Assembly (NCBI RefSeq): GCF_003970675.1 | Contig: NZ_CP034563.1 | Location: forward strand, 1,245,501-1,309,500 | Direction of reading: 5' to 3' | DNA from: Flammeovirga pectinis | GTDB lineage: Bacteria > Bacteroidota > Bacteroidia > Cytophagales > Flammeovirgaceae | Length of the DNA: 64,000 nucleotides | In this document: piece by piece, positions 8,702-16,999 of the stretch | How the letters are laid out: every line of letters starts with the position of its first letter | How positions within the stretch are numbered: the first letter of the stretch is position 1 | Made by a program: the position numbers and the translations under genes | Notes under the pieces: model-generated | Databases searched by the model: none | Told to the model about the DNA's origin: nothing | The model's input: the letters and a program-made list of their open reading frames with translations, nothing else

Positions 8702-9679
8702 ATGAAAACTCAAATACGAAATTTCCCAGTAGGTTTAACAGGTATTGCTCTTGGTACTGCAACATTAGGAGCAGCTTGGGGTAACGAGCAAATAGCTTGG
8801 GTACAATACATCACTTTAACAATTGCTCTTGTTTATTTCTTTTTGGTAGTACTAAGAAATGTACTTCATCCAGATGTCTTTAAAGACGAACTAAAACACC
8901 ATATTTTAGGTAGCTATGTACCAACAATGGCCATGAGTATGATGGTATTTGCAGGTGTATTAGTAAAATTCAATACTGCATTAGGTCAAGGATTATGGTT
9001 ACTTGCTATTGGTATTCATTTATTTTGTTTAGTGGTATTCATTTATCATAGAATAAGAAATTTCGAAATGGAACATATTGTACCAAGTTGGTTTGTACCA
9101 CCTATCGGAATTGTAGTTGCTTGTGTAAATGCATCACAAATGGGATTCCCTAATCTAAGTTTAACAATATGGTGGATTGCTACTCCTTTGTACTTAGTAA
9201 TGTTGGCTTTTATGATTTACCGTTTGGCCTTTTATCAATTTTCTACTGTAGAAACTTTTGGTATAATGGCAGCCCCAGCAAGTTTATGTTTTGCAGGATA
9301 TTTAACGATAACACCTCATCCAAATGAATTTATTTGTCATATGTTGCTTACGCTTTCAATATTAATGACTTCAATTTTATACATCGCTTTCATCCATTTA
9401 TTAAGAAACAAATTTAATCCTGGTTTTGCCGCATTTACGTTCCCATTGGCTATTGGAACAGTTGCTTTACAAAAATACAGCAAAGTGTTAGAAGTAGCAG
9501 GAGAATATACATTCAGTAATGTAGTTCATTTTATTTCTCTTATAGAATTAGGTGTTGCCACATTAGTAATTGGATATGTAGTTATTAGAATTTTCCACTA
9601 TTGTAAAACAGAAGTTTTAGGAATAAATTTAATGACATCAATAGATACATTTTTAATAAAATTACACCTTAAACACTAA
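8702..9679 (+). CDS. TDT/SLAC1-family transporter (TehA/malic-acid-transporter-like)
   Basis: 325 residues from the ATG at 8702; an in-frame ATG at 8612 gives a polar 30-residue extension that does not look real. About ten hydrophobic segments fill the protein. The start FPVGLTGIALGTATLGAAW has the P-x-G-x-x-G-x-ALG pattern of the tellurite-resistance/dicarboxylate transporter family. Members are anion channels or C4-dicarboxylate carriers in the inner membrane. Being next to malate dehydrogenase makes malate or a related acid a reasonable substrate guess, but plant SLAC1 and E. coli TehA show that other anions are possible. Confidence 0.75.
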   Translation: MKTQIRNFPVGLTGIALGTATLGAAWGNEQIAWVQYITLTIALVYFFLVVLRNVLHPDVFKDELKHHILGSYVPTMAMSMMVFAGVLVKFNTALGQGLWLLAIGIHLFCLVVFIYHRIRNFEMEHIVPSWFVPPIGIVVACVNASQMGFPNLSLTIWWIATPLYLVMLAFMIYRLAFYQFSTVETFGIMAAPASLCFAGYLTITPHPNEFICHMLLTLSILMTSILYIAFIHLLRNKFNPGFAAFTFPLAIGTVALQKYSKVLEVAGEYTFSNVVHFISLIELGVATLVIGYVVIRIFHYCKTEVLGINLMTSIDTFLIKLHLKH

Positions 9680-9704
9680 GGTATAATTTTATTAAAAACT
9701 TGTA

Positions 9705-10787
9705 TTATCGTCTTCTTGAAGGCATAGATCTACTTGGTGTAGGTCTTGGTGAAGCAGGTTTTGGACGAGTGGTAGGTCGATTATAATTAGTATTATTACT
9801 CGGCTTTTTTTGTTGATAAGATGTATTATTCTGAGGTCTTGTTACAGGCTTTGTAGAAGGTTTATTTTTAGTATCAACAACTTTATTTTTTGGTTGATTT
9901 TTTTGTGTAGGAACCTTTACACTATTATTTTTTATTTTATTATTTGATGCTGGTTTCCAATCTTTCTGTACCTTTTGCCCTGTAGTTACTTTCCCCTCTT
10001 TCTTATCTTTAGTAGTAGGTTGCTGCTGTACTTTGGCCTTATTATTTGATGTATTTAGATGGCTTGCATTCACAACTTCCTTATGTCTTTTATTAAAAGA
10101 TTGATTTGGGTATTGCTTGGCATAATCATTCTTATGCACCTTCTTTTGCATATTTATAGCTTTATTACTTCTACGAACAGAAGTATATCTGTATGTAGTT
10201 TTCTTATTTACATGTATCCTTACATCTTTATGGTAATAATGTACAGGTCTTGGGCGCCAAGGTTTATAGTAAGGTGGGTAATGATGCCAATAATATGGCG
10301 AATACCAAGGGTTATAATATGGGCCCCAAAACCAAACATAAATTACAGGCTGATGTACATAAACAGGTTCAATTATATAATTAGTGCCATAGATGTACAC
10401 ATCTCCAACTACTTGAACACTTGTTTCTCCTTTATTGTCTTTCACTACATCAATTGTTGCAACATCTTGAAATTTATTTTCTCCCAAAACTGCTTGAATA
10501 GTAATAACATGAGTATTCTTTTTAGAGGTATCAATTACTCTTAGGTAATCTACTTCACCATCTTTATTTAAATCAAGATTTGTGATTTTTTTGTGTGGAT
10601 CATTTAATTTCTCTTCAAATTCTTCTAAGTTTTCACAGTCTCCAAAAAGTGCTGCTACAACTTCTAAATCAAGATTTTTACTAATTTCACTGTCTACAGC
10701 ATTAACTGTAGTTACATCTTGTGCATGTAAAAAGCCTACTTGAAAAAGTAATAAATAAACGATTATTTTTAGTGTGTAAGTATTCAT
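9705..10787 (-). CDS. Secreted protein with EF-hand-like loop and basic low-complexity tail
   Basis: 360 residues from the ATG at 10787, which places a signal peptide (MNTYTLKIIVYLLLFQ...HAQD) right at the start; an upstream in-frame start at 10844 would put 19 polar residues before it. Residues about 60-90 include DLNKDGEVDYLRV, an EF-hand/dockerin-like Asp-rich loop. Residues about 165-205 are very rich in Tyr, Trp, His and Pro. The last 150 residues are Lys-, Asn-, Thr-, Gln- and Pro-rich and end in PSRSMPSRRR. I do not recognise a named family. The export signal and basic disordered tail suggest an envelope or matrix protein. Confidence 0.7.
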   Translation of the reverse strand: MNTYTLKIIVYLLLFQVGFLHAQDVTTVNAVDSEISKNLDLEVVAALFGDCENLEEFEEKLNDPHKKITNLDLNKDGEVDYLRVIDTSKKNTHVITIQAVLGENKFQDVATIDVVKDNKGETSVQVVGDVYIYGTNYIIEPVYVHQPVIYVWFWGPYYNPWYSPYYWHHYPPYYKPWRPRPVHYYHKDVRIHVNKKTTYRYTSVRRSNKAINMQKKVHKNDYAKQYPNQSFNKRHKEVVNASHLNTSNNKAKVQQQPTTKDKKEGKVTTGQKVQKDWKPASNNKIKNNSVKVPTQKNQPKNKVVDTKNKPSTKPVTRPQNNTSYQQKKPSNNTNYNRPTTRPKPASPRPTPSRSMPSRRR

Positions 10788-11123
10788 AATTAGTAGTTTA
10801 TTTAGTTTGATAATTGCTAAGTAGTTGTCACAAAGTCTGGTCAATCTTTTTAAAAATGAACAAGGCTAACCTAAAGTATTATACGGCAAATCTGTTTTTC
10901 AATAGGATATTATTGAGGTATGTTATTTATGAATGTTAAAATAAATATTCATCAAAAAGGAATTTATAACTAGTAATTGAATACTATAAATAATTATAAT
11001 ATTTAATACCTTAGCAGTTTAATAAAGTAAATAGTATTTGTAATACGATCAATAACTAACAGGTCTCACTATTTAAAATACTCTTCATAAAATTACATTG
11101 CTTAGGTAATAACCTTTCTAAAC
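10788..11123. other. Divergent intergenic region before cobQ
   Basis: 336 bp of AT-rich sequence between the secreted-protein gene (minus) and cobQ (plus). I see no B12 box, no hairpin terminator and no open frame with coding character. It must hold promoters for both genes, but I found no convincing TTTG/TAnnTTTG pair. Confidence 0.5.
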
Positions 11124-12578
11124 ATGAATAAAATGCGTCCAATAATGTTAGTGGGCACTAGCTCAGATGTAGGAAAAAGTTGGATAACAACTGGCATCTG
11201 TAGATGGTTAAAAAATAAAGGATTCACTCCTGCTCCTTTTAAAGCTCAGAACATGTCGTTAAATAGTTTTGCCACATTCGATGGTTTAGAAATTGGACGT
11301 GCACAAGCTGTACAAGCCGAAGCTTGTAAGTTGCCTGTAATGGTAGAAATGAATCCTGTTTTACTTAAACCTTCTTCTGTAAATAAATCTCAGGTGGTAT
11401 TACATGGTAAACCTATTGGCGACCAAACTGCAAGAGATTATTTTTTAGGGGAAAATAAAAAACACTTGTTTCTAGAAGCACAAAAAGCTTTTCATAAGTT
11501 AGCGTTAAACTACAGTCCTGTGGTTATGGAAGGAGCTGGTAGTATAAGCGAACTAAATCTAAAACATAGAGACATTGTAAATATGCGTATGGCGAAAGCG
11601 GCCAATGCATGTGTCTATCTTATAGCAGACATTGATAAAGGAGGCGTTTTTGGTAGCGTTTATGGTACAATTGCCTTGTTAGAAGATTGGGAAAAAGAGC
11701 TATTAAAAGGTATTATCATCAATAAATTCAGAGGCGATGCTAGTCTATTTATTGAAGGGAAGAAAAAACTAGAAGAGCTTACAGGCTATCCTGTTTTAGG
11801 AGTTCTACCCTATGCAAAAGATATAAGTATTGAAGAAGAAGATTCTGTTGCTTTAAGCCAAAGAAGTATATCAGCAAAAAAAGGGAAATTAAATGTAGCG
11901 GTAATTAAACACTACTACATGTCTAATTATACAGATTTTCAGGCATTAGAAAACGAGCCTTTAATTCAATTGTACTATACCAGAGATGTTGAAGAACTGA
12001 AAAAAGCTGACGTGATTATCCTGCCGGGTTCTAAAAATACAATGCACGATTTAAAACAGTTAAAAGAAGAAAGCATTGGTGATTTTATAAAAGAAATATA
12101 TGATACAAAATGCATAATTGGTATCTGTGGTGGGTATCAAATGTTAGGGAAATCTGTTTTAGATCCACATGGTGTAGAAAGTGATATGGATGTTGAAGAT
12201 GGATTAGGATTATTTAATATTACAACCACTCTCACAAAAGAAAAACAAACACTCCAACAAGAATTTACTTTTAAAAATACTTCTGAAAAATGTATTGGGT
12301 ATGAAATTCATATGGGAGAAACCAATATACCTAAAGGATTTGAACTTGTAAAAATTAACGGTAAACCAGAGGGTTATTTTGATGGAAAACGGAGTTGGGG
12401 TACGTACTTACATGGTATTTTTGACAATAAAGTTGTCGTAAATGAATTGCTAAAACTAAAGTTTACAAATGCTGAAGCAATAGATTACAAGACTTTTAAA
12501 GAAGAACAATTTGATAAACTAGCTGATTGGGTAGACGAAAACCTAGACATGCAAAAAATTATGAAAGATATATGCTAA
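11124..12578 (+). CDS. cobQ: Cobyric acid synthase
   Basis: 484 residues, the normal length. The N-terminal dethiobiotin-synthetase-like ATPase domain has the P-loop GTSSDVGKSW and KAQNMSLNSF. The C-terminal class I glutamine amidotransferase-like domain has the nucleophile Cys in GICGGYQMLG (about residue 336) and the catalytic His in GTYLHGIFDN near 433. It amidates carboxylates b, d, e and g of adenosylcobyrinic a,c-diamide. First gene of the block cobQ-cobD-cbiB-ATPase, with the next start overlapping its stop. This block has no riboswitch in front of it, unlike the second B12 block. Confidence 0.95.
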   Translation: MNKMRPIMLVGTSSDVGKSWITTGICRWLKNKGFTPAPFKAQNMSLNSFATFDGLEIGRAQAVQAEACKLPVMVEMNPVLLKPSSVNKSQVVLHGKPIGDQTARDYFLGENKKHLFLEAQKAFHKLALNYSPVVMEGAGSISELNLKHRDIVNMRMAKAANACVYLIADIDKGGVFGSVYGTIALLEDWEKELLKGIIINKFRGDASLFIEGKKKLEELTGYPVLGVLPYAKDISIEEEDSVALSQRSISAKKGKLNVAVIKHYYMSNYTDFQALENEPLIQLYYTRDVEELKKADVIILPGSKNTMHDLKQLKEESIGDFIKEIYDTKCIIGICGGYQMLGKSVLDPHGVESDMDVEDGLGLFNITTTLTKEKQTLQQEFTFKNTSEKCIGYEIHMGETNIPKGFELVKINGKPEGYFDGKRSWGTYLHGIFDNKVVVNELLKLKFTNAEAIDYKTFKEEQFDKLADWVDENLDMQKIMKDIC

Positions 12579-13576
12579 ACGGTCATGGAGACGATTTACA
12601 TCTTGTAAATACTACTATCAAACATAACTTCAGTTCTAATGTTTTTTATAAAGGTTGTCCTAAAGAAGTAACGGATTATTTAGCGACAAAAATACAAACT
12701 ATTCAAAGCTATCCTTCTCCTGCAGCGACAGAATTAAGTAGTGCAGCAGCAGAAAGGTATGGAATTGACAAGGACCATTTTCTTTTTACAAATGGTGCTA
12801 TTGAGGCTTTTTACCTCATTGCACAACGTTATAAAAATAAAAAAGCAACAATAGTCGGCCCTACTTTCTCAGAATATGAAGATGCGTGTAGAATACATGG
12901 CTTACCGTATAACGTTGTTTCAAAAAATGAATTAGATAGCAGTAAATCAGATCTCATTTTTATATGTAATCCTAATAATCCTACAGGTAGCATTTATACA
13001 CCTTCGCAGATAGAGAAACTACTCCAACAAAAACCTAATTCTTTATTTATTATTGATGAAGCGTACATAGAATTCACTCCAAAAATTACATCAATTTTAC
13101 CGCTTACAGCACATTATTCTAATTTGATTGTTGTAAGGTCTTTAACCAAAACATTTACTATTCCTGGTTTAAGATTGGGGTATATTATCGCTAGTAAAAA
13201 AATAATTGATTCATTAAGAGAAATTCGTATTCCATGGAGTGTTAATGGTTTAGCTATTGAAGTAGGTTTGTACTTATTTCAAAATTATGACCGTTTACTT
13301 TTTGATGCTACTATTTTGTATCAAAAAGCTCAATATTTTAAAGCTAAGTTAAGTGAAATAAGCTATTTAGAAATACGAGATTCTTCAACTTCTTACTTTC
13401 TTGTGAGGCTGAAAAAACATACGGCTCAAGCATTAAAAGACCATCTTATAAAACAAGGTATTTTGATTAGAAACGCTACAAATTTCACTTTATTAGAAGG
13501 AGAATACATTCGTTTGGCTGTTCAATCTTCTGAAGCAAATAATAAACTAATAAACAGTCTAAAATCATGGAATTAG
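12572..13576 (+). CDS. cobD: Threonine-phosphate decarboxylase (aminotransferase fold type I)
   Basis: 334 residues from the ATG at 12572, which overlaps the cobQ stop by 7 bases. The fold is a PLP aspartate-aminotransferase type: CNPNNPTGS, IDEAYIEF, and the PLP-lysine segment VRSLTKTFTIPGLRLGY. Histidinol-phosphate aminotransferase has the same outline, so the CobD call rests on the context between cobQ and cbiB and on the N-terminal HGDDLHLV segment. It would make (R)-1-aminopropan-2-ol phosphate, the substrate of the next gene. Note that this cobD is the Salmonella-style name. Confidence 0.85.
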   Translation: MLNGHGDDLHLVNTTIKHNFSSNVFYKGCPKEVTDYLATKIQTIQSYPSPAATELSSAAAERYGIDKDHFLFTNGAIEAFYLIAQRYKNKKATIVGPTFSEYEDACRIHGLPYNVVSKNELDSSKSDLIFICNPNNPTGSIYTPSQIEKLLQQKPNSLFIIDEAYIEFTPKITSILPLTAHYSNLIVVRSLTKTFTIPGLRLGYIIASKKIIDSLREIRIPWSVNGLAIEVGLYLFQNYDRLLFDATILYQKAQYFKAKLSEISYLEIRDSSTSYFLVRLKKHTAQALKDHLIKQGILIRNATNFTLLEGEYIRLAVQSSEANNKLINSLKSWN

Positions 13577-14505
13577 AAAGTACACTAATCCTCTTATTTG
13601 CCTATTCTTTAGATCTTATTTTTGGTGATCCTAGGCAATTACCCCATCTTATTGTTTTATTTGGCAATGCTATTAGTTGGGGCGAAAAACGCTTAAACAA
13701 AGGGATCCATTTAATTGCTAAAGGAATGTTTCTTACACTTATATTGGTAACACTTTCCTTTGTAGTTCCTTTCTTTATATTCCAATACCTTTCTCAATAC
13801 TCTACCGTTATAACTGTATTAATTAGTACAATTTTACTCTTCTATTGTTTGGCAAATAAGACACTCGTTAAAGAAGGTCTTGCTGTATTTACCGTACTCG
13901 AAAACCAAGGGTTAGATGCAGGAAGAAAACGTCTTTCTTGGATAGTCGGGAGAGATACCTCTGCTTTAACAGCTAATCAGGTTCGAATAGCTACTTTAGA
14001 AACAATGTCAGAAAATTTAAGTGATGGTGTTATTGCTCCACTTTTCTTCTACGCCCTTTTAGGAGTACCCGGTGCAATGGCCTATAAAATGATTAATACA
14101 TTGGACTCAATGATTGGCTATAAAAATGAGCGGTATGAACAATTTGGGAAATTTGCAGCAAAACTAGATGATGTTGCAAATTATATTCCTGCTAGAATAA
14201 CAGCACTACTAATTCTTATCTATTCCTTTAGAATTGGTGGTATAAGAACGGTTTTCAAAGAAGGTAAAAAGCACAGTAGCCCAAATGCAGGTTATCCAGA
14301 AGCTGCTTTAGCGTATGTTTTAAATTGCAGATTTGGAGGACCAAATATCTATTTTGGTAAGGTGGTAGACAAACCCTACATTGGTACAAATGACAGAGAA
14401 ATTCTTCATAAAGAAATTTTTAAAACCTCTAAAATTAACTATTGTGTAAGCTTACTCACTGTTATTTTTATAAGCTTACTAAGTATTTTAACTCAATTAT
14501 TTTGA
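13567..14505 (+). CDS. cbiB: Adenosylcobinamide-phosphate synthase (CbiB/CobD family)
   Basis: 312 residues, integral membrane, several hydrophobic segments. Family signatures include the N-terminal LDLIFGDP with RQLPHLI, GRDTSAL, ATLETMSENLSDGVIAPLFF, and SPNAGYPEAALAYVL. It joins aminopropanol phosphate to adenosylcobyric acid to give cobinamide phosphate. Starts 10 bp inside cobD and ends in TGATG shared with the following ATPase gene, so the three are translationally coupled. Confidence 0.93.
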   Translation: MELESTLILLFAYSLDLIFGDPRQLPHLIVLFGNAISWGEKRLNKGIHLIAKGMFLTLILVTLSFVVPFFIFQYLSQYSTVITVLISTILLFYCLANKTLVKEGLAVFTVLENQGLDAGRKRLSWIVGRDTSALTANQVRIATLETMSENLSDGVIAPLFFYALLGVPGAMAYKMINTLDSMIGYKNERYEQFGKFAAKLDDVANYIPARITALLILIYSFRIGGIRTVFKEGKKHSSPNAGYPEAALAYVLNCRFGGPNIYFGKVVDKPYIGTNDREILHKEIFKTSKINYCVSLLTVIFISLLSILTQLF

Positions 14506-15029
14506 TGCGTAAATTTATTATATCGGGTGCTGCAGGAACAGGTAAAACGACTTTAATAAATGCACTAGTACAAAAGAATTTCACTGCAATTCCAGAAGTT
14601 TCACGACAAGTTATAACGCAAGAACAAGAATTAAATTCCGATGGATTTCCTTGGTTAAATATTGAAAAGTTTACAGAACTAGTATATCAAAAATCAATAG
14701 TACACCTTACAAATTACAAAAAAGCAGTCTTCTGCGACCGCAGTCTTATTGATAATATCGCCTATTTAGATCATCAAGGGAAAGCAATTCCAAATAACTT
14801 ACAACAGTTTCCTTTTCAAGAGTTTTACCATAAAAAAGTATTTTTCGCAATGCCTTGGAAAGCCATATATACTACTGATAATCAGAGACCAGAACCTTTT
14901 GAATACCACCTTTCACTTTCTAGAGTATTACACTCCACTTATAAAAAATATGGCTTCGAACTTATCGAAATTCCTTTTGGCTCTGTACAAAGCAGATTAA
15001 AATTTGTAGTCGACAACGTTTGCTTGTGA
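14505..15029 (+). CDS. Small P-loop ATPase (AAA_28-like) at the end of the cobQ block
   Basis: 174 residues from the ATG at 14505, which shares its A with the cbiB TGA stop; a longer start inside cbiB is unlikely. Walker A is [12 protein letters not shown] (residues 5-16), followed by PEVSRQVITQEQ and a Walker B-like VFCDRSLIDNIAY. The pattern matches the AAA_28 group, which also resembles NadR-type kinases. Its coupling to cbiB suggests a role in cobamide assembly or salvage, for example a nucleotide or kinase step, but no activity can be assigned. The 3' end overlaps the promoter of the riboswitch-led block. Confidence 0.7.
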   Translation: MRKFIISGAAGTGKTTLINALVQKNFTAIPEVSRQVITQEQELNSDGFPWLNIEKFTELVYQKSIVHLTNYKKAVFCDRSLIDNIAYLDHQGKAIPNNLQQFPFQEFYHKKVFFAMPWKAIYTTDNQRPEPFEYHLSLSRVLHSTYKKYGFELIEIPFGSVQSRLKFVVDNVCL

Positions 15030-15049
15030 TATTTATTTAAGTACCTTTG
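15019..15049 (+). promoter_or_regulatory. Bacteroidota-type promoter of the B12 operon
   Basis: TTTG at 15019-15022 and TACCTTTG at 15042-15049, with 19 bp between, match the Bacteroidota sigma-factor consensus fully. Predicted start near 15056, immediately before the riboswitch aptamer. The -33 element lies inside the last codons of the upstream ATPase gene. Confidence 0.75.
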
Positions 15050-15056
15050 CCTCACT

Positions 15057-15214
15057 TATTAGGTATTTAATTTAAAAGGGAATTTGGTGAAAATCCAAGA
15101 CTGTACCCGCAGCTGTAAGCTTTAGATCTTTCAAAGATCACTTTAGTACAACAAAGCCACTGTCTTAATTGATGGGAAGGTAGTACAAAAGAAAGTAAGT
15201 CAGAATACCGGCCT
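15057..15214 (+). promoter_or_regulatory. Cobalamin riboswitch aptamer
   Basis: The conserved landmarks occur in order: AAAGGGAA-type segment (15076-15082), GGTGAAAATCC, CTGTACCCGC with AGCTGTAA, then GCCACTG (15156-15162), TGGGAAGG (15173-15180) and the closing GTCAGAATACCGGC, a variant of the B12 box partner. AGGTATT (15061-15067) can pair with AATACC (15204-15209) as the closing P1 stem. It controls the ferredoxin-to-cobW (probably to cobN) gene set and should switch expression off at high adenosylcobalamin. Confidence 0.92.
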
Positions 15215-15306
15215 AAAAAGTAATTAAGAAAACAAACTTTCGGGAGTTAAAGTTAAGGCGTTCGATCATATCTATATTATCCTCTACAAGATAATACTCT
15301 TTGGGT

Positions 15307-15361
15307 AGATTGTCATTTCTATATCTCCAGGAACACTAATTATTAATGTTCTCGACAATCT
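15307..15361 (+). promoter_or_regulatory. Candidate expression platform next to the start codon
   Basis: AGATTGTC (15307-15314) can pair with GACAATCT (15354-15361), enclosing a second stem between 15331 and 15351 (GAACACTAAT with its partner). The ATG of the first gene is at 15367, five bases after the stem. No T tract follows, so I read this as a translational rather than a transcriptional switch. Between the aptamer and this stem, ATTATC/GATAAT near 15277-15295 forms another possible alternative hairpin. Confidence 0.5.
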
Positions 15362-15366
15362 AACTT

Positions 15367-16164
15367 ATGGGGAAAAATATTGCTAAAACTACACATAACT
15401 TTCTATTCTGCGATGGCGGATCTTGCCAAAAAGCAGGTGCTGAAAATGTTGTCCGAACGGTAAGAGCTTACCTTCGAAACAATGGACTTTGGGACAGCAC
15501 TCATACCATAAAAACACGTTGTAACGGGCGTTGTGAAGATGCTCCAACTTGGATTGTCCAACCTAATAATTATTGGTATAAAGAGCTTACTCCTAGTAAA
15601 GGATTAGAAATAATAAAAAGCCATATTCACAATAATAAACCGGTAGAAAAACACCTGCTTTATTGTGATGATTGGGATAATATATCTTCAGAAAAAGAAA
15701 TCCCTCCATATAAACTTAAACCATTTAATATAATAGAAGATGCAACTCTAGGTAGTTGTTACCTTACTAGAGGTTTTGCATCAGATCAATATACTTACCC
15801 ATTATTTCTCTATTTATTCGAACATTCCCCATCTTCAAAAATTGTATTAGGTGATGCTAAAGAGCTTTCTTTCTCTGCTATAAAAGAAGTTCTTTACAGC
15901 AAACAATATGTTTTAGAATTGGTACTTGAACACGAAACTATTGAATTAGTCATTGCGCCAATCAATCAAAAAGATACTGCTTTAGTAAAAGCAAGAATAG
16001 CTGTGGTAGAATATTTCCATCAGATAACTTCACAGAAGAAAGGGATTCGATTTAAAAATAAATTTGGAGATCAGATTGGACTGATATGGCTATCTGAATC
16101 TGCGTGGAAGTATTGCACAGAAGTACAATTACAAGGTTTAAGTATTGATAAAGAGTTAGTATGA
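15367..16164 (+). CDS. Thioredoxin-like [2Fe-2S] ferredoxin domain protein heading the B12 operon
   Basis: 265 residues. Residues about 10-95 form a thioredoxin-like [2Fe-2S] ferredoxin: Cys in LFCDGGSCQKAG (CxxxxC) and then TRCNGRCEDAP (CxxxC), the four-Cys spacing of the family. The remaining 170 residues have no domain I recognise. The stop overlaps the next start by 4 bases. As first gene after the riboswitch it is surely part of B12 metabolism. An electron-transfer role is likely, for instance in cobalt(II) to cobalt(I) reduction before adenosylation, because no CobR-type reductase is seen in the window. That assignment is inference. Confidence 0.75.
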   Translation: MGKNIAKTTHNFLFCDGGSCQKAGAENVVRTVRAYLRNNGLWDSTHTIKTRCNGRCEDAPTWIVQPNNYWYKELTPSKGLEIIKSHIHNNKPVEKHLLYCDDWDNISSEKEIPPYKLKPFNIIEDATLGSCYLTRGFASDQYTYPLFLYLFEHSPSSKIVLGDAKELSFSAIKEVLYSKQYVLELVLEHETIELVIAPINQKDTALVKARIAVVEYFHQITSQKKGIRFKNKFGDQIGLIWLSESAWKYCTEVQLQGLSIDKELV

Positions 16165-16997
16165 AAAAGAACATTTCAATACTTGGCGTAGGTTGGTTGG
16201 GTACTCCTCTTGCTGCAAATCTTATAGAAAAAGGTTATGCATTGAATGGTAGTGTTCGCTATAAAAATGAACGCTCAACTTTACATCTTCATCCGTATAC
16301 TATTAATGTAATTAGTATCGAAGTTGATCAGATAATAGGTAATTGGACTGAATTTATAGAAAATACTGCAATTCTGATCATCATGTTTCCGCCTAATACT
16401 AGGAAAGATATTGACCAAACTTACAAGCAGCAAATGCTTCAAATTGTAAAGCAAACATCTTCTTCAATCAAAGTGATTTTTGTGAGTTCAACATCTGTTT
16501 ATCCAAATTTAAATCAGATGGTAAACGAGGAATATTTACCAAAACCTAGTACTGCAAACGGAAAATCTATTTATGCTGCAGAACAAGTATTAACTGCTCA
16601 TTTTAGAGATAATCTCACTGTTATTCGTTTTGCTGGGTTAATTGGAAATGATCGTCATCCTACTCAATTTCTTAAAGAAAAAAGAGTATTAAAGCATCCT
16701 AGTGTACCTGTAAATGTAATTCATCAAGAAGATGCTGTTGCATTAATAACTAAGATTATTTCAAAAAACATTTTTGGTGAAATAATAAATGGTTGTGCAG
16801 AAAAACATCCTTTAAGACGAAATTTATACTCAGAAGCAGCACGAATACTGCAGCTGCCTTCTCCAATTTTTAACAAACAACGTTCTGCTGCCTACAAAAT
16901 AGTAGATAGCACTAAATCTAGACAACTTTTGTCTTTTGCATATCAATATCCAGATCCTCAAGTTTTCTTTAACGAAGGTATTCAAACTGTAAAATAG
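16161..16997 (+). CDS. NAD(P)-binding epimerase/YeeZ-like SDR
   Basis: 278 residues. The N terminus has a Rossmann motif, ILGVGWLGTPLA, like the YeeZ/extended-SDR group rather than classical SDRs. VIFVSSTSVYP carries the Ser/Thr and is followed by a YAAEQ segment (YxxxK with Gln for Lys), so normal SDR chemistry may be lost. It sits 4 bp inside the ferredoxin gene end and 2 bp before cbiX. No step of B12 synthesis obviously needs it; a corrin-reductase or regulatory role is possible but untested. Confidence 0.7.
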   Translation: MKKNISILGVGWLGTPLAANLIEKGYALNGSVRYKNERSTLHLHPYTINVISIEVDQIIGNWTEFIENTAILIIMFPPNTRKDIDQTYKQQMLQIVKQTSSSIKVIFVSSTSVYPNLNQMVNEEYLPKPSTANGKSIYAAEQVLTAHFRDNLTVIRFAGLIGNDRHPTQFLKEKRVLKHPSVPVNVIHQEDAVALITKIISKNIFGEIINGCAEKHPLRRNLYSEAARILQLPSPIFNKQRSAAYKIVDSTKSRQLLSFAYQYPDPQVFFNEGIQTVK

Positions 16998-16999
16998 CT

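Noticed and set aside
10059-10544. 161-codon plus-strand open frame opposite the secreted low-complexity protein
   Set aside because: It is a mirror of the Tyr/Trp/His/Pro-rich segment, has no start context, and the minus-strand gene has a signal peptide and clear coding character.
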